From assembly GCA_017991555.1 (NCBI GenBank), contig JAGOQM010000014.1:1-64000 (forward strand): a stretch of 64,000 bases of DNA, in the 5' to 3' direction. The notes beneath the pieces are model-generated. The model saw only the letters and a program-made list of their open reading frames with translations, had not been told where the DNA came from and made no database searches. Every line of letters starts with the position of its first letter. Positions within the stretch are counted from its first letter, which is position 1. Shown one piece after another: positions 1-9,714 of this stretch. The translations under genes and the position numbers were made by a program. Origin of the DNA: Neisseriaceae bacterium (lineage in GTDB: Bacteria > Pseudomonadota > Gammaproteobacteria > Burkholderiales > Neisseriaceae).

Positions 1-109
1 AGTGCTCCCCCTCCTATCAAAGCGTGGTCGGGCGCCACAAGCTTTTTGCCTGCTTCATCTGGCTCAATAGAACCTACTTCGGCGGCTCTACGGGACGGTA
101 CTTCACCTA
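1..109 (-). repeat. Dispersed repeat, partial copy at the window edge
   Basis: Read on the minus strand, this stretch matches 16040-16147 on the plus strand with about six mismatches in 108 bases. It ends at 95-109 with ACGGTACTTCACCTA, the same 15-mer that bounds the element at 16040-16594. The copy runs off the left edge, so its full length is unknown. The mismatches would change the encoded amino acids, so I read it as non-coding repeat DNA. Confidence 0.8.
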
Positions 110-163
110 AAGGAGACGCCGTCAGAGAATCGGCACCAGTGAAATACGTTTTACATAACACAC

Positions 164-177
164 CAAACCATGGTTTG
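164..177. repeat. Palindrome of the AAACCnnGGTTT family
   Basis: CAAACCATGGTTTG is a perfect 14-bp palindrome. Related palindromes lie at 15971-15982, 16633-16646 (one arm degenerate) and 16729-16748, all close to the dispersed repeat copies. Further right, about 220-245, is a degenerate inverted relative of a GC-rich block at about 16684-16717. The function is unknown. Confidence 0.5.
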
Positions 178-274
178 TTAGCTTAGCTCATCAGCATGTT
201 CATTAATCCCTCTGCCGTAGGGTAAGCAAAGCGTCGCCTGCCCATTGCCGGCCACTGAATAAGGCCTGGGCACG

Positions 275-309
275 AAAAAGGACTGAATCACGGTGGTGGT
301 TCAGTCCTT
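275..309 (-). terminator. Rho-independent terminator of the acyltransferase pair
   Basis: On the minus strand a 10-bp stem (arms 278-287 and 300-309) is followed by five T residues. It lies 75 bases downstream of the last stop codon of the 384-2131 operon. Apart from this and the repeats, positions 1-383 hold nothing I recognise. Confidence 0.75.
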
Positions 310-383
310 AATGCTGGTATGTCGCCATAAAGGCATTTGGATGGCTATACGGGCGTACTTCTAGGCGTAGGTAATGGGTGAGC

Positions 384-1256
384 CTAGTAAAAGCCTGGCT
401 CGCCCTCTGGGCGCGTTTTAAAGCGCTTGTGCAGCCAGAAGTATTGTTCGGGCAAACGACGGGCCTGTTCGCCAATAAACTGGTTCATGCGCAAGGTGTC
501 GGCTTCGGCGTTTTCTGAGGGGAAGTCGGCCCATTCTGGGAAAAACTCTAGCTCAAAGCCGTGGTTCATGCGGTTGGTGACCATGGGGATGATTTTCGCG
601 TTGGTCAGCTTGGCGATGCGGCTTAGGCCCGGCGTGGTCGCCGTGTTCACGCCCATAAAGTCCACAAAAATAGAGTCTTTGGCGCCAAAGTCCTGGTCGG
701 GTAGGTATAAAAACGGCGCGTCGGTGGCCTTGATGGTTTTGATCATGGCCAGTAGCCCAGCGGTGCGGGGCACAATGTGGGCGTTGTGGTAACGCTGACG
801 GCTGTCGTACATCTGCTTGTCCATGACCGGATTTTTTTGCTTGGAGTAAATGCTAAGCAACGGTTGGGTTTGATTGAGCTTGAACACGCCCATTTCAAAC
901 GCACAAAAATGCGGATACAACAAAATGATCTTGTGGCCTTGGGCCAAAGCGTCGTCTAAATAGCATTTGTTTTTGTAGGTCACCAGCTTGTCGATGCGCT
1001 CGGCCGATGAATACCAGCAAATGCCATACTCTAAAATCATGCTGGTCATGTGCTGAAAGTTTTGTTTTAAAATCTGGTCGCGTTCAGCCTGTGTTTTCTC
1101 AGGAAAACACAGGGCCAGATTGGTTTGGCCAATGTGGCGACGGTTGCCGATCAGTCGATACAAAACGGCGCCCAGCAGATTAGCCAAGCGGCGAATCAGG
1201 TGATAGGGGAGTAGGCGAACCAAGTAAAGGAAGGCGAAGGCGAGTTTCATCATCAT
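384..1256 (-). CDS. LpxL/HtrB-family acyltransferase (first copy)
   Basis: A 290-residue inner-membrane acyltransferase of the lipid A lauroyl/myristoyl (LpxL/LpxM) family, which transfers acyl chains from acyl-ACP to lipid A precursors. An N-terminal hydrophobic segment (about 4-20) is followed by the catalytic HX4E box at H116-E121. It overlaps the upstream gene by four bases (ATGA), so the pair is probably translationally coupled. The start has three ATG codons in a row. The pair sits divergent to metK, an arrangement I associate with Neisseria. Which acyl chain or acceptor this copy uses cannot be told from sequence, so I give no symbol. Confidence 0.85.
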   Translation of the reverse strand: MMMKLAFAFLYLVRLLPYHLIRRLANLLGAVLYRLIGNRRHIGQTNLALCFPEKTQAERDQILKQNFQHMTSMILEYGICWYSSAERIDKLVTYKNKCYLDDALAQGHKIILLYPHFCAFEMGVFKLNQTQPLLSIYSKQKNPVMDKQMYDSRQRYHNAHIVPRTAGLLAMIKTIKATDAPFLYLPDQDFGAKDSIFVDFMGVNTATTPGLSRIAKLTNAKIIPMVTNRMNHGFELEFFPEWADFPSENAEADTLRMNQFIGEQARRLPEQYFWLHKRFKTRPEGEPGFY

Positions 1257-2131
1257 ACTGGAGGTCTTTCTGCGCCGGCAGGCACCTTATATCGGTTATA
1301 ACTGAATAAATATTGTGTTGGGAATTCGAGAATTAGGGCTTCTACGGCCTGATTGATGATTAAGGTGTCTTGTACTTTATCCTGTGTGAGTGGGGTGTTC
1401 AAGGGGCGTACGTGTAATTTAAAGCCTTGGCCGTTCGGGAGGCGCTCACCCACAAAGAAAAAAGTGCGCACGTTTTTCATTTCGGCCAGCCGTGCGGCCA
1501 GCGTCATGGTGTAGGCAGGCTTGCCAAAAAAAGGCACCCAAATACCGTCGCCGCCGCTGGGCACCTGGTCGGGCAGGATGATGGTGGCTTCTTTGTCGCG
1601 CAGCGCGCGCAACACCTGCCGTACGCCCTGAGCGTTGGCAGGTGCGGTTTTGCCCTTGTCGCGGACGCGTCCAGCGTTCATCACCGGCTCTAGCCAAGAC
1701 AGCTTCGGCGGGCGGTACATGGCGGTAAGGGGGAAGGGCAGCTGGTGGCTAATAAAACGGCCGGCAAGGTCGTAGCTGCCGATGTGCGGGGTAATGAACA
1801 ATAGCCCTTGTTCTTGTTGTATCGCTTCTTCCACATGGGCCCAGCCATCTACAGACGTAAAGAGGGCCGCAATGTCCTCGGAAGAACGGGTCCATGCTAT
1901 TGGCAATTCTAAGGCGGATTTGGCAATTTCTTGGCACACTAATTTGACTTTTGGGCCACTATTTTGGTAGTCTTCAACCGCTCGACTAGTGTGCAGATTC
2001 TCTTTAATGCGCATGCGCATCCCGGCGCTGCCTAAATACATCAGATAGCCGAACCCCCGCCCCATGACGTGTAAGACAGGTAAGGGGATACGTGCTATGA
2101 GCCAAAAAAACGTCTGTATTAAAGATTGCAT
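1253..2131 (-). CDS. LpxL/HtrB-family acyltransferase (second copy)
   Basis: A 292-residue paralogue of the next gene, first in a two-gene operon. It has an N-terminal hydrophobic segment and the catalytic HX4D box at H116-D121, with a conserved [14 protein letters not shown] block in the C-terminal half. Family members add secondary acyl chains to Kdo2-lipid A at the inner membrane. Only 71 bases separate its start from metK on the other strand, so both promoters must fit there. Substrate specificity is inferred only at family level. The two copies differ at the acidic catalytic residue (Asp here, Glu in the other). Confidence 0.87.
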   Translation of the reverse strand: MQSLIQTFFWLIARIPLPVLHVMGRGFGYLMYLGSAGMRMRIKENLHTSRAVEDYQNSGPKVKLVCQEIAKSALELPIAWTRSSEDIAALFTSVDGWAHVEEAIQQEQGLLFITPHIGSYDLAGRFISHQLPFPLTAMYRPPKLSWLEPVMNAGRVRDKGKTAPANAQGVRQVLRALRDKEATIILPDQVPSGGDGIWVPFFGKPAYTMTLAARLAEMKNVRTFFFVGERLPNGQGFKLHVRPLNTPLTQDKVQDTLIINQAVEALILEFPTQYLFSYNRYKVPAGAERPPV

Positions 2132-2202
2132 ATTATGTCTTCTGTTTTAACTGGGCCTATTTTAACAAACCCTTTGGTGTTTGCCCATTTTTAGGAAAAT
2201 TC

Positions 2203-3375
2203 ATGAGTGAATATTTATTTACTTCAGAGTCCGTCTCTGAAGGCCATCCTGATAAAGTAGCGGATCAGATTTCCGATGCGATTCTGGATGCGATTTTGGC
2301 ACAAGATCCTCGTGGACGTGTGGCAGCAGAAACCTTAGTAAACACGGGTTTGGTCATTTTGGCCGGTGAAGTGAGCACAACTGCTCGAGTAGATTACATT
2401 AAAGTGGCGCGTGAAACCATTCGCCGCATTGGTTATGACCGTTCAGAGCTTGGCTTTGACTATCACGGCTGTTCGGTATTGGCGGCTTATGATGAACAAT
2501 CCACCGACATTGCGCAAGGCGTGAATGAAGGGGAAGGTTTGGATTTGGATCAGGGTGCCGGTGACCAAGGCCTGATGTTTGGTTACGCCTGTGACGAAAC
2601 CCCTACTTTGATGCCGTTCCCTATTTATTACGCCCATCGCTTGATGCAACGCCAAAGCGAATTGCGTAAAGATGGCCGTTTGCCTTGGTTGCGTCCCGAC
2701 GCCAAAGCGCAAATTACCTGCGTGTACGACAGCGCAACCGGTCAGCCTAAGTGGATCGACACCGTGGTGTTGTCTACCCAGCACGACCCCAGCATCAGCC
2801 ATGAAGAAATTTATGAAGCGGTGTTAGAGCAAATCATTAAGCCAGTACTGCCCCCAGACATGCTGCGCCCAGAAACCAAATACCACATTAACCCCACCGG
2901 TCGCTTTGTGATCGGCGGCCCGATGGGCGACTGTGGCTTAACCGGTCGTAAGATTATTGTGGACACCTATGGCGGCGCTGCACCGCACGGCGGCGGTGCC
3001 TTCTCGGGCAAAGACCCAACCAAAGTTGACCGTTCCGCTGCTTATGCCACCCGCTATGTGGCCAAGAATATTGTGGCTGCGGGCCTGGCGCGTCAGTGTC
3101 AAATTCAAGTGTCTTACGCCATTGGCGTGGCCGAGCCGACGTCCATTTCCATCGACACCTTTGGCACCGGCGTGATTCCGAACGACCAAATCGTGGCCTT
3201 GGTAAAAGAACACTTTGACCTACGTCCGAAAGGCATCGTGCAGATGCTTGACCTATTGCGTCCGATTTACAGCAAAACCGCTGCTTACGGTCACTTTGGG
3301 CGTGAAGAACCTGAATTTACCTGGGAAAAAACCGACAAGGCTCATATGCTGCGTAAAGCAGCCGGCCTAGAGTAA
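2203..3375 (+). CDS. metK: S-adenosylmethionine synthase
   Basis: MetK makes S-adenosylmethionine from methionine and ATP in the cytoplasm. The 390-residue product has the signature motifs: GHPDK at residues 14-18, [11 protein letters not shown] at 118-128 and the glycine-rich GGGAFSGKD at 263-271. Length is normal for the family. The start ATG follows an AGGAAAA ribosome-binding site. No riboswitch-like structure fits in the 71-base leader shared with the divergent acyltransferase operon. A strong terminator follows, so it is monocistronic. Confidence 0.98.
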   Translation: MSEYLFTSESVSEGHPDKVADQISDAILDAILAQDPRGRVAAETLVNTGLVILAGEVSTTARVDYIKVARETIRRIGYDRSELGFDYHGCSVLAAYDEQSTDIAQGVNEGEGLDLDQGAGDQGLMFGYACDETPTLMPFPIYYAHRLMQRQSELRKDGRLPWLRPDAKAQITCVYDSATGQPKWIDTVVLSTQHDPSISHEEIYEAVLEQIIKPVLPPDMLRPETKYHINPTGRFVIGGPMGDCGLTGRKIIVDTYGGAAPHGGGAFSGKDPTKVDRSAAYATRYVAKNIVAAGLARQCQIQVSYAIGVAEPTSISIDTFGTGVIPNDQIVALVKEHFDLRPKGIVQMLDLLRPIYSKTAAYGHFGREEPEFTWEKTDKAHMLRKAAGLE

Positions 3376-3392
3376 GGTTTTACTCAAACCGA

Positions 3393-3428
3393 AAGCTGCT
3401 TAAGCACTTGCTTAGGCAGCTTTTTTTT
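3393..3428 (+). terminator. Rho-independent terminator of metK
   Basis: A near-perfect hairpin with about 12-bp arms (AAGCTGCTTAAGC and its partner, one mismatch) is followed by a run of eight T residues, 17 bases after the metK stop. Confidence 0.9.
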
Positions 3429-3594
3429 GCGCGTATGCAATAGGGCTGTCCGAACCATGAAAAAAGTATAGAATGGTTGAGGCAGAGGTGGGTTTGCCCA
3501 GCTGCCGATCAGCGACAGTGCCACAGGGGTCATGTGCCGTGTTATGGTAAGCGGCCTGCCCGTGGCAGCCATTATAATCCAGAGGAGAACAAGC

Positions 3595-4668
3595 ATGAGT
3601 ATATTAGAGTACGTCAGACCGGAGATCAGAAGCATGCAGGCCTATCAGGTGGCCGCTGTAGAAGAGGGTTTTATTAAGCTAGACGCCATGGAAAGTCCTT
3701 ATGCCTACGTGGATGAGATGCAAGAAGAATTGGGTAAGCAGCTCAGCCAAGCGCCGATTAACCTCTACCCAGTGCCCAATGGCGATGGCCTAGCCGAAGA
3801 CCTACGGGCGGCATTTGACATTCCACCCAATGCTGGGATGATTTTGGGCAATGGCTCCGACGAGCTGATCGACATCGTGACCAAAGCTTTATCTAAAGAA
3901 GGTGCCACCTTAATGGCGCTGGAGCCATCATTCGTGATGTATGCCTTAAGCGCCAAGCTGCATCGTATGCGCTATGTGGGGGTTTCTTTAAATGAAGACT
4001 TTACTTTAGATTTGGCGGCCACCCTGGCCGCGATTGAAGCCGAACAGCCGGCCTTGATTTTTATTGCCTATCCCAACAACCCCACCGGTGGTCGCTTTGA
4101 GCGCGCCGACGTGGAAACGATCATTAAAACCGCTAAGGGGGTGGTGGTGGTCGATGAAGCCTACAGTGCGTTTTCATCAGACACCTTCATGGATTTGGCC
4201 GGGCAATACGACAACCTCATCGTGATGCGCACCCTAAGCAAGATTGGGTTTGCGGGGCTGCGCGTGGGCTATGCGGCAGGTGCCCCTATTTTAATGGACG
4301 AAATGGCCAAAGTGGTGCCGCCTTACAATATGAATCAATTGAGCATTGTGGCGGCCAAATTTGCGCTACAATATCAACCCTTTATTATCGAAAATACAGA
4401 GCGTTTAAAGGCAGAGCGTGAGCGCGTGCGTACGGCGTTGAAGGCCTATGAGCAAATTGAAGACTTTCCGTCCGAAGCCAACTTCATCACCATCCGCGTG
4501 CCAGATTCCAACCTGCTGTTTGACACGTTAAAGCAGAACAAAATTTTGGTGAAACACCTACACAACGCCCACCCACTGTTGGCGAACTGTGTGCGTTTGA
4601 CCATCGGCCGACCCGAAGATAATCAGGCGGTTTTAGCAGTCATTGAACAACTATACGGAAGAACCTAA
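3595..4668 (+). CDS. hisC: Histidinol-phosphate aminotransferase
   Basis: A PLP-dependent class I/II aminotransferase converting imidazole-acetol phosphate and glutamate to histidinol phosphate. I chose ATG 3595 because AGAGGAG lies just upstream and the protein then has the usual 357 residues; the frame is open further upstream. The PNNPTGG motif is at about 160-166 and the PLP lysine is in [10 protein letters not shown] (about K216). It is the first gene of the local his cluster. No hisG or hisD precedes it and no His-rich leader peptide is visible. Confidence 0.95.
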   Translation: MSILEYVRPEIRSMQAYQVAAVEEGFIKLDAMESPYAYVDEMQEELGKQLSQAPINLYPVPNGDGLAEDLRAAFDIPPNAGMILGNGSDELIDIVTKALSKEGATLMALEPSFVMYALSAKLHRMRYVGVSLNEDFTLDLAATLAAIEAEQPALIFIAYPNNPTGGRFERADVETIIKTAKGVVVVDEAYSAFSSDTFMDLAGQYDNLIVMRTLSKIGFAGLRVGYAAGAPILMDEMAKVVPPYNMNQLSIVAAKFALQYQPFIIENTERLKAERERVRTALKAYEQIEDFPSEANFITIRVPDSNLLFDTLKQNKILVKHLHNAHPLLANCVRLTIGRPEDNQAVLAVIEQLYGRT

Positions 4669-4673
4669 CCACT

Positions 4674-5267
4674 ATGCGCATTGCTACTATTAGTCGAAAT
4701 ACGAGCGAGACACAGATTACTGTGACTTTAAACTTAGACGGCACCGGCGTGGGTCGCTTTGAGACCGGCGTCCCCTTTTTAGACCATATGTTGGATCAGA
4801 TTTGCCGTCATGGCCTGGTCGATCTAGACGTGAAGGCCGTGGGCGATTTGCACATTGACGCCCACCACACCGTTGAGGACATCGGCATCACCATTGGTCA
4901 GGCTTTAAAGCAGGCCATCGGTGATAAAATGGGCATTCGCCGTTACGGCCATGCCTACGTGCCACTAGATGAGGCCTTGACCCGCGTGGTGTTGGACCTG
5001 TCTGGTCGCCCAGGCTTGACCTATAACCTGCCGTTTACCCGGGCCACCATCGGCACCTTTGATGTGGACTTATTCAGCGAATTTTTCCATGGCCTGATTA
5101 ACCACGCCATGATGACGCTGCACATTGACAACCTGCGCGGCCTGAACGCCCACCACCAGGCCGAAACCACGTTTAAAGCCTTTGGTCGTGCCCTGCGCAT
5201 GGCGATTGAGCAAGATGAGCGTATGGCCGGCGTGATGCCTTCTACCAAAGGCACGTTAACCGCATGA
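4674..5267 (+). CDS. hisB: Imidazoleglycerol-phosphate dehydratase
   Basis: This metal-dependent dehydratase converts imidazole-glycerol phosphate to imidazole-acetol phosphate. The 197-residue protein is the monofunctional form, without the N-terminal phosphatase domain of the enterobacterial HisB fusion. The two metal-binding repeats are visible as HHTVEDIG (H64, H65, E68) and HHQAE (H160, H161, E164). It begins five bases after the hisC stop and overlaps hisH by four bases. A histidinol-phosphate phosphatase would have to come from elsewhere in the genome. Confidence 0.97.
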   Translation: MRIATISRNTSETQITVTLNLDGTGVGRFETGVPFLDHMLDQICRHGLVDLDVKAVGDLHIDAHHTVEDIGITIGQALKQAIGDKMGIRRYGHAYVPLDEALTRVVLDLSGRPGLTYNLPFTRATIGTFDVDLFSEFFHGLINHAMMTLHIDNLRGLNAHHQAETTFKAFGRALRMAIEQDERMAGVMPSTKGTLTA

Positions 5268-5914
5268 AGGTTGCCATCATTGATTATGGCATGGGCAATT
5301 TGCACTCGGTGCTTAAGTCGGTGCAAATGGCTGATCGCCAGGCCGACACCGGTGCCGATATTTATTTGACCAGCGAGCCAGAAGCAGTGATGGCCGCGGA
5401 TAAAGTGGTGTTTCCTGGTCAAGGGGCGATGCCCAACTGCATGAAGGCCTTGAATGAGCATGGCTTAGGCGAGGCGGTTCAGGCGGCCTTGGCGAGCAAG
5501 CCCTTTTTTGGCATTTGCGTGGGCGCGCAGCTGTTGTTTGACGTGAGTGAAGAAGGCAATACGCCGGGTTTGGGCTGGTGTGGCGGTGAAGTGAAACGCT
5601 TTGCCGACGGCCTAGTAGACGCCAGCGGCGGCCATTTGAAAGTGCCCCACATGGGCTGGAACAACGTGCAGCAAACGCAGTCGCATCCGCTGTTTGCCGG
5701 CATCGCCAATGACGCCTATTTCTACTTTGTGCACAGCTATTATTTTGCGCCAACCCACACCGAAGTGGTGTTGGCCACGACGGATTATCCCGATCCATTT
5801 GCCTGTATCGTGGGTCGCGACAATGTGTTTGCAACACAGTTTCACACCGAAAAAAGCCATGAAGCGGGGTTGCGCATGATGGCCAACTTTTTAAACTGGG
5901 ATGGCCAGGCCTAA
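5264..5914 (+). CDS. hisH: Imidazole glycerol phosphate synthase, glutaminase subunit
   Basis: A class I glutamine amidotransferase supplying ammonia to HisF. The nucleophile elbow is GICVG with C85, and the rest of the triad is H194 and E196 in QFHTEKS near the C-terminus. It has 216 residues, normal for the family. It overlaps hisB by ATGA. Its partner HisF is encoded three genes downstream, and the two form the heterodimer that makes imidazole-glycerol phosphate and AICAR. Confidence 0.97.
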   Translation: MKVAIIDYGMGNLHSVLKSVQMADRQADTGADIYLTSEPEAVMAADKVVFPGQGAMPNCMKALNEHGLGEAVQAALASKPFFGICVGAQLLFDVSEEGNTPGLGWCGGEVKRFADGLVDASGGHLKVPHMGWNNVQQTQSHPLFAGIANDAYFYFVHSYYFAPTHTEVVLATTDYPDPFACIVGRDNVFATQFHTEKSHEAGLRMMANFLNWDGQA

Positions 5915-5956
5915 GCGCCCACCATCGAGATTAACTTTTTATACAGTGTTTATATT

Positions 5957-6700
5957 ATGTTACTGATTCCTGCAATTGATTTAAAAGAAGGTAAATGTGT
6001 CCGTCTGCGTCAAGGCCTGATGGAAGAGGCAACGGTGTTTTCTGACAGCCCGGTTGAGATGGCTGAACATTGGGTGGCACAAGGCGCGCGTCGTTTGCAC
6101 CTGGTCGACCTAGACGGCGCCTTTGCCGGTCAACCTAAAAATCACGCCATCATCCGCGCCATCGTGGAAAAAGTCGGCATGAACCTACCGGTGCAAATCG
6201 GTGGCGGCATTCGCGACTTAGACACCATCGAGAAATACCTCGACATGGGCATTAAATACGTGATCATCGGCACCGCCGCGATCAAGAAGCCGCAGTTTTT
6301 ACACGATGCCTGTGACGCGTTTCCAGGGCAAATCATTGTGGGCCTAGACGCCAAAGATGGCTTGGTGGCCACCGATGGTTGGGCTAAAGTGACCAAGCAC
6401 AACGTGATCGAAGTGGGTAAGCGTTTTGCCGACTACGGCGTGGAGAGCATTATTTACACCGACATTGGCCGTGATGGCATGATGTCTGGGGTGAATATTG
6501 AGGCCACGGTGAAGCTGGCGCAGGGCGTGAGCGTGCCGGTGATTGCTTCTGGCGGCTTGACCAACCTAGATGACGTGCGGGCGCTGTGCGCGATCGAAGA
6601 ACACGGCGTCGAAGGCGTGATCACCGGTCGAGCCATCTACGAAGGCACCATTAATTTGGCCGAGGCACAGGATTTAGCCGACAGTTTGGCTGATGAATGA
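5957..6700 (+). CDS. hisA: Phosphoribosylformimino-AICAR-phosphate isomerase
   Basis: A (beta/alpha)8-barrel isomerase opening the ribose ring of ProFAR to PRFAR. The catalytic aspartates are D8 in AIDLK and D131 in VGLDAKDG; the second phosphate-binding loop includes ASGG. The product has 247 residues. A 42-base gap separates it from hisH, the widest inside the cluster, and its end overlaps the next gene by ATGA. It resembles HisF, but the residues around D8 and the order of genes separate the two. Confidence 0.97.
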   Translation: MLLIPAIDLKEGKCVRLRQGLMEEATVFSDSPVEMAEHWVAQGARRLHLVDLDGAFAGQPKNHAIIRAIVEKVGMNLPVQIGGGIRDLDTIEKYLDMGIKYVIIGTAAIKKPQFLHDACDAFPGQIIVGLDAKDGLVATDGWAKVTKHNVIEVGKRFADYGVESIIYTDIGRDGMMSGVNIEATVKLAQGVSVPVIASGGLTNLDDVRALCAIEEHGVEGVITGRAIYEGTINLAEAQDLADSLADE

Positions 6701-7188
6701 AGCACATTAAAAAAATCACCTTCATTCTTGGCCTAATGTATTGGCTGGCCGTGTGTGCCTGGCAGGGTCGTGGCCTGGTGCTTAATGCGGCCGAGCTGGC
6801 GCAGCCGTTGGGGTTTCAGCAAGGGTTTGAAGCCTCGATTCGGCAAGGCTTTGCCTCGTTTTCTCAGGGTTTCATGACGCTTCTGAACCTGCTGCTGCCG
6901 GTTTGGGCGGTGTACGTGAGCCGCCATCGCCGCTGGGTGGTGGCGCTGGTGCTGCTGCCTTTGGTGGCGGCGGTGGTGGCTGCCGTGGCCTCGCTGGCGT
7001 GGACGCTGCCGATGACCGAGAATGAAATTTTGGCCATGGTGCTGAACGCCTGGACATTGTGGTTCTTATTTGCGGCCTATTGCGCCGTTGTGGGTTTATT
7101 GAGCGTGCTGTTGCCCCCCAAACACGTGGTGGTGGAGCTCAGCAGCAACGTCCTGCTGGATGAAGATGCGGCAGAACAAGGAAAATAG
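6697..7188 (+). CDS. Uncharacterised membrane protein inside the his operon
   Basis: I do not recognise this 163-residue protein. It has a hydrophobic N-terminal segment (about 7-23) and about three further hydrophobic segments (about 58-77, 81-105 and 112-138), then a short acidic tail. The second and third are separated by a basic SRHRR turn. No catalytic motif is visible. It overlaps hisA by ATGA and ends nine bases before hisF, so it is probably co-translated with histidine enzymes that have no need for a membrane partner. Its role is open: it may be a passenger or a membrane anchor. A real gene is supported by the coupling and by the lack of internal disruption. Confidence 0.75.
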   Translation: MKHIKKITFILGLMYWLAVCAWQGRGLVLNAAELAQPLGFQQGFEASIRQGFASFSQGFMTLLNLLLPVWAVYVSRHRRWVVALVLLPLVAAVVAAVASLAWTLPMTENEILAMVLNAWTLWFLFAAYCAVVGLLSVLLPPKHVVVELSSNVLLDEDAAEQGK

Positions 7189-7197
7189 AGACTAATC

Positions 7198-7965
7198 ATG
7201 GCATTAACCAAAAGAATCATCCCCTGTTTGGATGTGAGTAATGGTCGTGTGGTGAAGGGGGTTAACTTTGTGTCCCTGCGCGATGCGGGCAACCCTGTTG
7301 AAGTGGCCAAGCGTTATAACGACGAAGGGGCGGACGAGATAACCTTCTTGGACATCACCGCCAGCAGCGACGAGCGCGACACGATTTTGCACGTGATTGA
7401 AGAAGTCGCCAGCCAGGTGTTCATTCCCCTGACCGTCGGTGGCGGCGTGCGCAGCGTGGCCGACGTGCGACGTTTGCTCAATGCCGGTGCCGACAAGGTG
7501 AGCATCAACACCAGTGCCGTGACCAACCCAGATTTAATCAACGAAGCCAGCAGCTTTTTTGGCAGCCAGGCGATCGTGGTGGCCATCGACGCCAAGGCCA
7601 TCAATGCGGATAACTCAGCATGGGCAGTGTTTACCCACGGTGGCCGCAACCAAACCGAGCTAGAAGTGGTGTCTTGGGCCAAGGAAATGCAGGCGCGTGG
7701 CGCCGGCGAAATCTTGCTCACCAGCATGGACCGTGACGGCACCAAGGCGGGCTTTAACCTACCGCTGACGCGCGCCGTGAGCGATGCGGTCAACATTCCG
7801 GTGATTGCCTCTGGCGGCGTCGGCAACGTCCAGCATTTGGTCGAAGGCATTACCCTTGGCCATGCCGATGCGGTGTTGGCGGCCAGTATTTTCCACTTTG
7901 GTGAAGTCAGCATTCAGGAAGCCAAGCAGAAAATGGCGGCCGCTGGCGTGCCAGTGCGGTTATAA
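7198..7965 (+). CDS. hisF: Imidazole glycerol phosphate synthase, cyclase subunit
   Basis: A barrel enzyme that uses ammonia from HisH to cyclise PRFAR into imidazole-glycerol phosphate plus AICAR. The catalytic aspartates are D12 (PCLDV) and D131 (VVAIDAK); the glycine-rich phosphate loops TVGGGVRS and ASGGVGN are present. It has 255 residues, standard length. The start lies nine bases after the membrane-protein gene, and hisI follows after nine bases. Confidence 0.97.
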   Translation: MALTKRIIPCLDVSNGRVVKGVNFVSLRDAGNPVEVAKRYNDEGADEITFLDITASSDERDTILHVIEEVASQVFIPLTVGGGVRSVADVRRLLNAGADKVSINTSAVTNPDLINEASSFFGSQAIVVAIDAKAINADNSAWAVFTHGGRNQTELEVVSWAKEMQARGAGEILLTSMDRDGTKAGFNLPLTRAVSDAVNIPVIASGGVGNVQHLVEGITLGHADAVLAASIFHFGEVSIQEAKQKMAAAGVPVRL

Positions 7966-7974
7966 GGAATCGGC

Positions 7975-8400
7975 ATGACGACGACTCAGCGGCCAGAATG
8001 GCTGAACGCGGTTAAGTTTAACGAGCAGGGCCTAGTGTGCGCCATTGCCCAAGACGCCATCAGCCAAAAAGTGCTGATGGTGGCGTGGATGAACGCCGAG
8101 GCTTTGCGCCTGACCCTAGAAACCGGTGAAGCACATTACTTCAGTCGTTCACGCCAGAAGCTATGGCGTAAGGGCGAATCTTCAGGGCATACACAAAAGG
8201 TTCATGAACTTCGCTTAGACTGCGACGGCGATGCAGTGGTGATGCACATCACACAACACGGTGGGATTGCCTGCCACACGGGCCGAGCCAGCTGTTTTTA
8301 TCAGGTTTGGCGTGAGGGTCAGTGGGTGACGGTTGACCCCGTTTTGAAAGCGGCAGAGGCCATTTATGGTCATGCCCCTAAAGGTAAAGAAACGACATGA
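7975..8400 (+). CDS. hisI: Phosphoribosyl-AMP cyclohydrolase
   Basis: A zinc-dependent hydrolase opening the purine ring of PR-AMP to ProFAR. The 141-residue product carries the DCDGDA metal site (82-87) and the zinc cysteines C100 and C107 in the [10 protein letters not shown] block. It is the stand-alone cyclohydrolase, not the HisIE fusion. It overlaps hisE by ATGA. Confidence 0.97.
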   Translation: MTTTQRPEWLNAVKFNEQGLVCAIAQDAISQKVLMVAWMNAEALRLTLETGEAHYFSRSRQKLWRKGESSGHTQKVHELRLDCDGDAVVMHITQHGGIACHTGRASCFYQVWREGQWVTVDPVLKAAEAIYGHAPKGKETT

Positions 8401-8738
8401 GCAGTAAAAATATGTTGGCCGAACTGGATTCGGTCATGCAGGCCCGTAAAGCGGCGGCACCAGAAAGCTCCTATGTGGCGTCGCTGTTTCATAAGGGCGA
8501 AGACGCCATTTTGAAAAAGGTGGCCGAAGAAGCGGCAGAAGTGATCATGGCCTCTAAGGATTTGGCCCAAAATAGTCACGAGGCCTTGCATTTGGTCAAA
8601 GAGGTGGCGGATTTGTGGTTCCATACCTCGGTGCTGTTGGCTTATCATGGCCTGAGCTCGGAAGACGTCATGGCAGAATTGGCCCGACGTGAGCACACTT
8701 CAGGGCTGGTCGAAAAAGCGTCGCGGCCAAAAGCGTAA
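8397..8738 (+). CDS. hisE: Phosphoribosyl-ATP pyrophosphatase
   Basis: A MazG-like all-alpha pyrophosphohydrolase converting PR-ATP to PR-AMP. The characteristic [11 protein letters not shown] helix with its acidic metal ligands and the later EVADLWFH block are visible in the 113-residue product. It is last in the his run. Many betaproteobacteria have a HIT gene between hisE and tatA; here that position is empty, and the only HIT gene in the window lies 7 kb away. Confidence 0.95.
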   Translation: MSSKNMLAELDSVMQARKAAAPESSYVASLFHKGEDAILKKVAEEAAEVIMASKDLAQNSHEALHLVKEVADLWFHTSVLLAYHGLSSEDVMAELARREHTSGLVEKASRPKA

Positions 8739-8924
8739 GGCTGGCCGGCTTTTTTAATCATTTGTGCAGATATTTGGCCTGATTCGGTGGGAATGTGTTT
8801 ATGAACGGCGCTATTTTTTGTAAAATGGGTGGCTGTAGGGCATAAACGACCATCAGGTTGTCCTGCCCCGATTGTATTTTGTTGGTTCTGACTGGCTTAG
8901 AGCCATTACTTAAAGGATTTTTTT

Positions 8925-9125
8925 ATGGGTTCGTTTTCAATTTGGCATTGGGTCATCGTCTTAATCGTGGTGGTGTTGGTTTTTGGCACCAAAAAACTGC
9001 GTAACGTGGGTAAAGACCTTGGCGGTGCCGTGCATGATTTCAAAGAAGGCTTGAATCAAGCGTCTGGCGAAGAGCAAAAAACCGAGAAAAAAACCGACGA
9101 TACCCCGTCTGATAAAAAAGATTAA
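8925..9125 (+). CDS. tatA: Sec-independent translocase subunit TatA
   Basis: TatA forms the size-adjustable pore of the twin-arginine translocase. The 66-residue protein has one N-terminal transmembrane helix (about 7-21), the FGTKKLRN hinge and an amphipathic helix, then a charged tail. The 186-base gap after hisE includes a TAAAAT element (about 8820) that could be a -10 box. It is followed by tatB after ten bases. Confidence 0.95.
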   Translation: MGSFSIWHWVIVLIVVVLVFGTKKLRNVGKDLGGAVHDFKEGLNQASGEEQKTEKKTDDTPSDKKD

Positions 9126-9135
9126 TTGAGCCCCT

Positions 9136-9714
9136 ATGTTTGGTTTTAGTTTTGGCGAGCTCGCGTTAATTGCGGTGGTGGCGCTGGTGGTCTTAGGACC
9201 CGAGCGCCTGCCCGTCGTGGCCAAAACGGCCGGCGTCATGCTGGGCCGTTTGCAACGCTTTGTGAACGGCGTTAAGGCAGACGTGAGCCAGCAAATTAAA
9301 GACACCGAGCTGGCCCAGGTGCGCGACAGCCTCCAAGAAGCGGCGAAGACGCTGCAAAGCAACGTCAGCGACATGGGCAGCAGCGTGCGGCAAAGCGTGA
9401 CTGATTTAGAAGGATCGCTGAACAAAGGTTTGCCTAGCGCCAGCAGCAGCGGGGTTGACGCCGCCAGCACGCCCGCGGCCGAAGCCAAGGCGCCTTACCG
9501 CGCTTGGGAAAACCTGCCCACGCCGAGCAATCCGGATGATTTCCTCTTCGGGGGGGCGGATGCGGGCGAGTCACAGGCCCGCATTGGCCGTTCGTTGCAT
9601 TTGCAAAGCCTGCAAAAAAAGAAACGTTTGGTTCCTCGCCGCCTTACGCCGCCTAAGCTGCGTGCGCGTGGGGCTCGTGTTCATCCTTCACACATAGATA
9701 CCCACCATGAATGA
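9136..9714 (+). CDS. tatB: Sec-independent translocase subunit TatB
   Basis: TatB binds Tat substrates together with TatC. The 192-residue protein has the FGFSFGEL start, a single transmembrane helix and the GPERLP hinge typical of TatB, then a long amphipathic region and a basic C-terminus. It overlaps tatC by eight bases (9707-9714), so translation is coupled. Confidence 0.95.
   Translation: MFGFSFGELALIAVVALVVLGPERLPVVAKTAGVMLGRLQRFVNGVKADVSQQIKDTELAQVRDSLQEAAKTLQSNVSDMGSSVRQSVTDLEGSLNKGLPSASSSGVDAASTPAAEAKAPYRAWENLPTPSNPDDFLFGGADAGESQARIGRSLHLQSLQKKKRLVPRRLTPPKLRARGARVHPSHIDTHHE

Noticed and set aside
2132..2202. SAM riboswitch upstream of metK
   Set aside because: The gap is only 71 bases and shows no conserved riboswitch core or long stem.
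3429..3594. Histidine attenuator before hisC
   Set aside because: No peptide with a histidine run and no terminator/antiterminator pair. A TATAAT at about 3573 is too close to the start to be a normal promoter.
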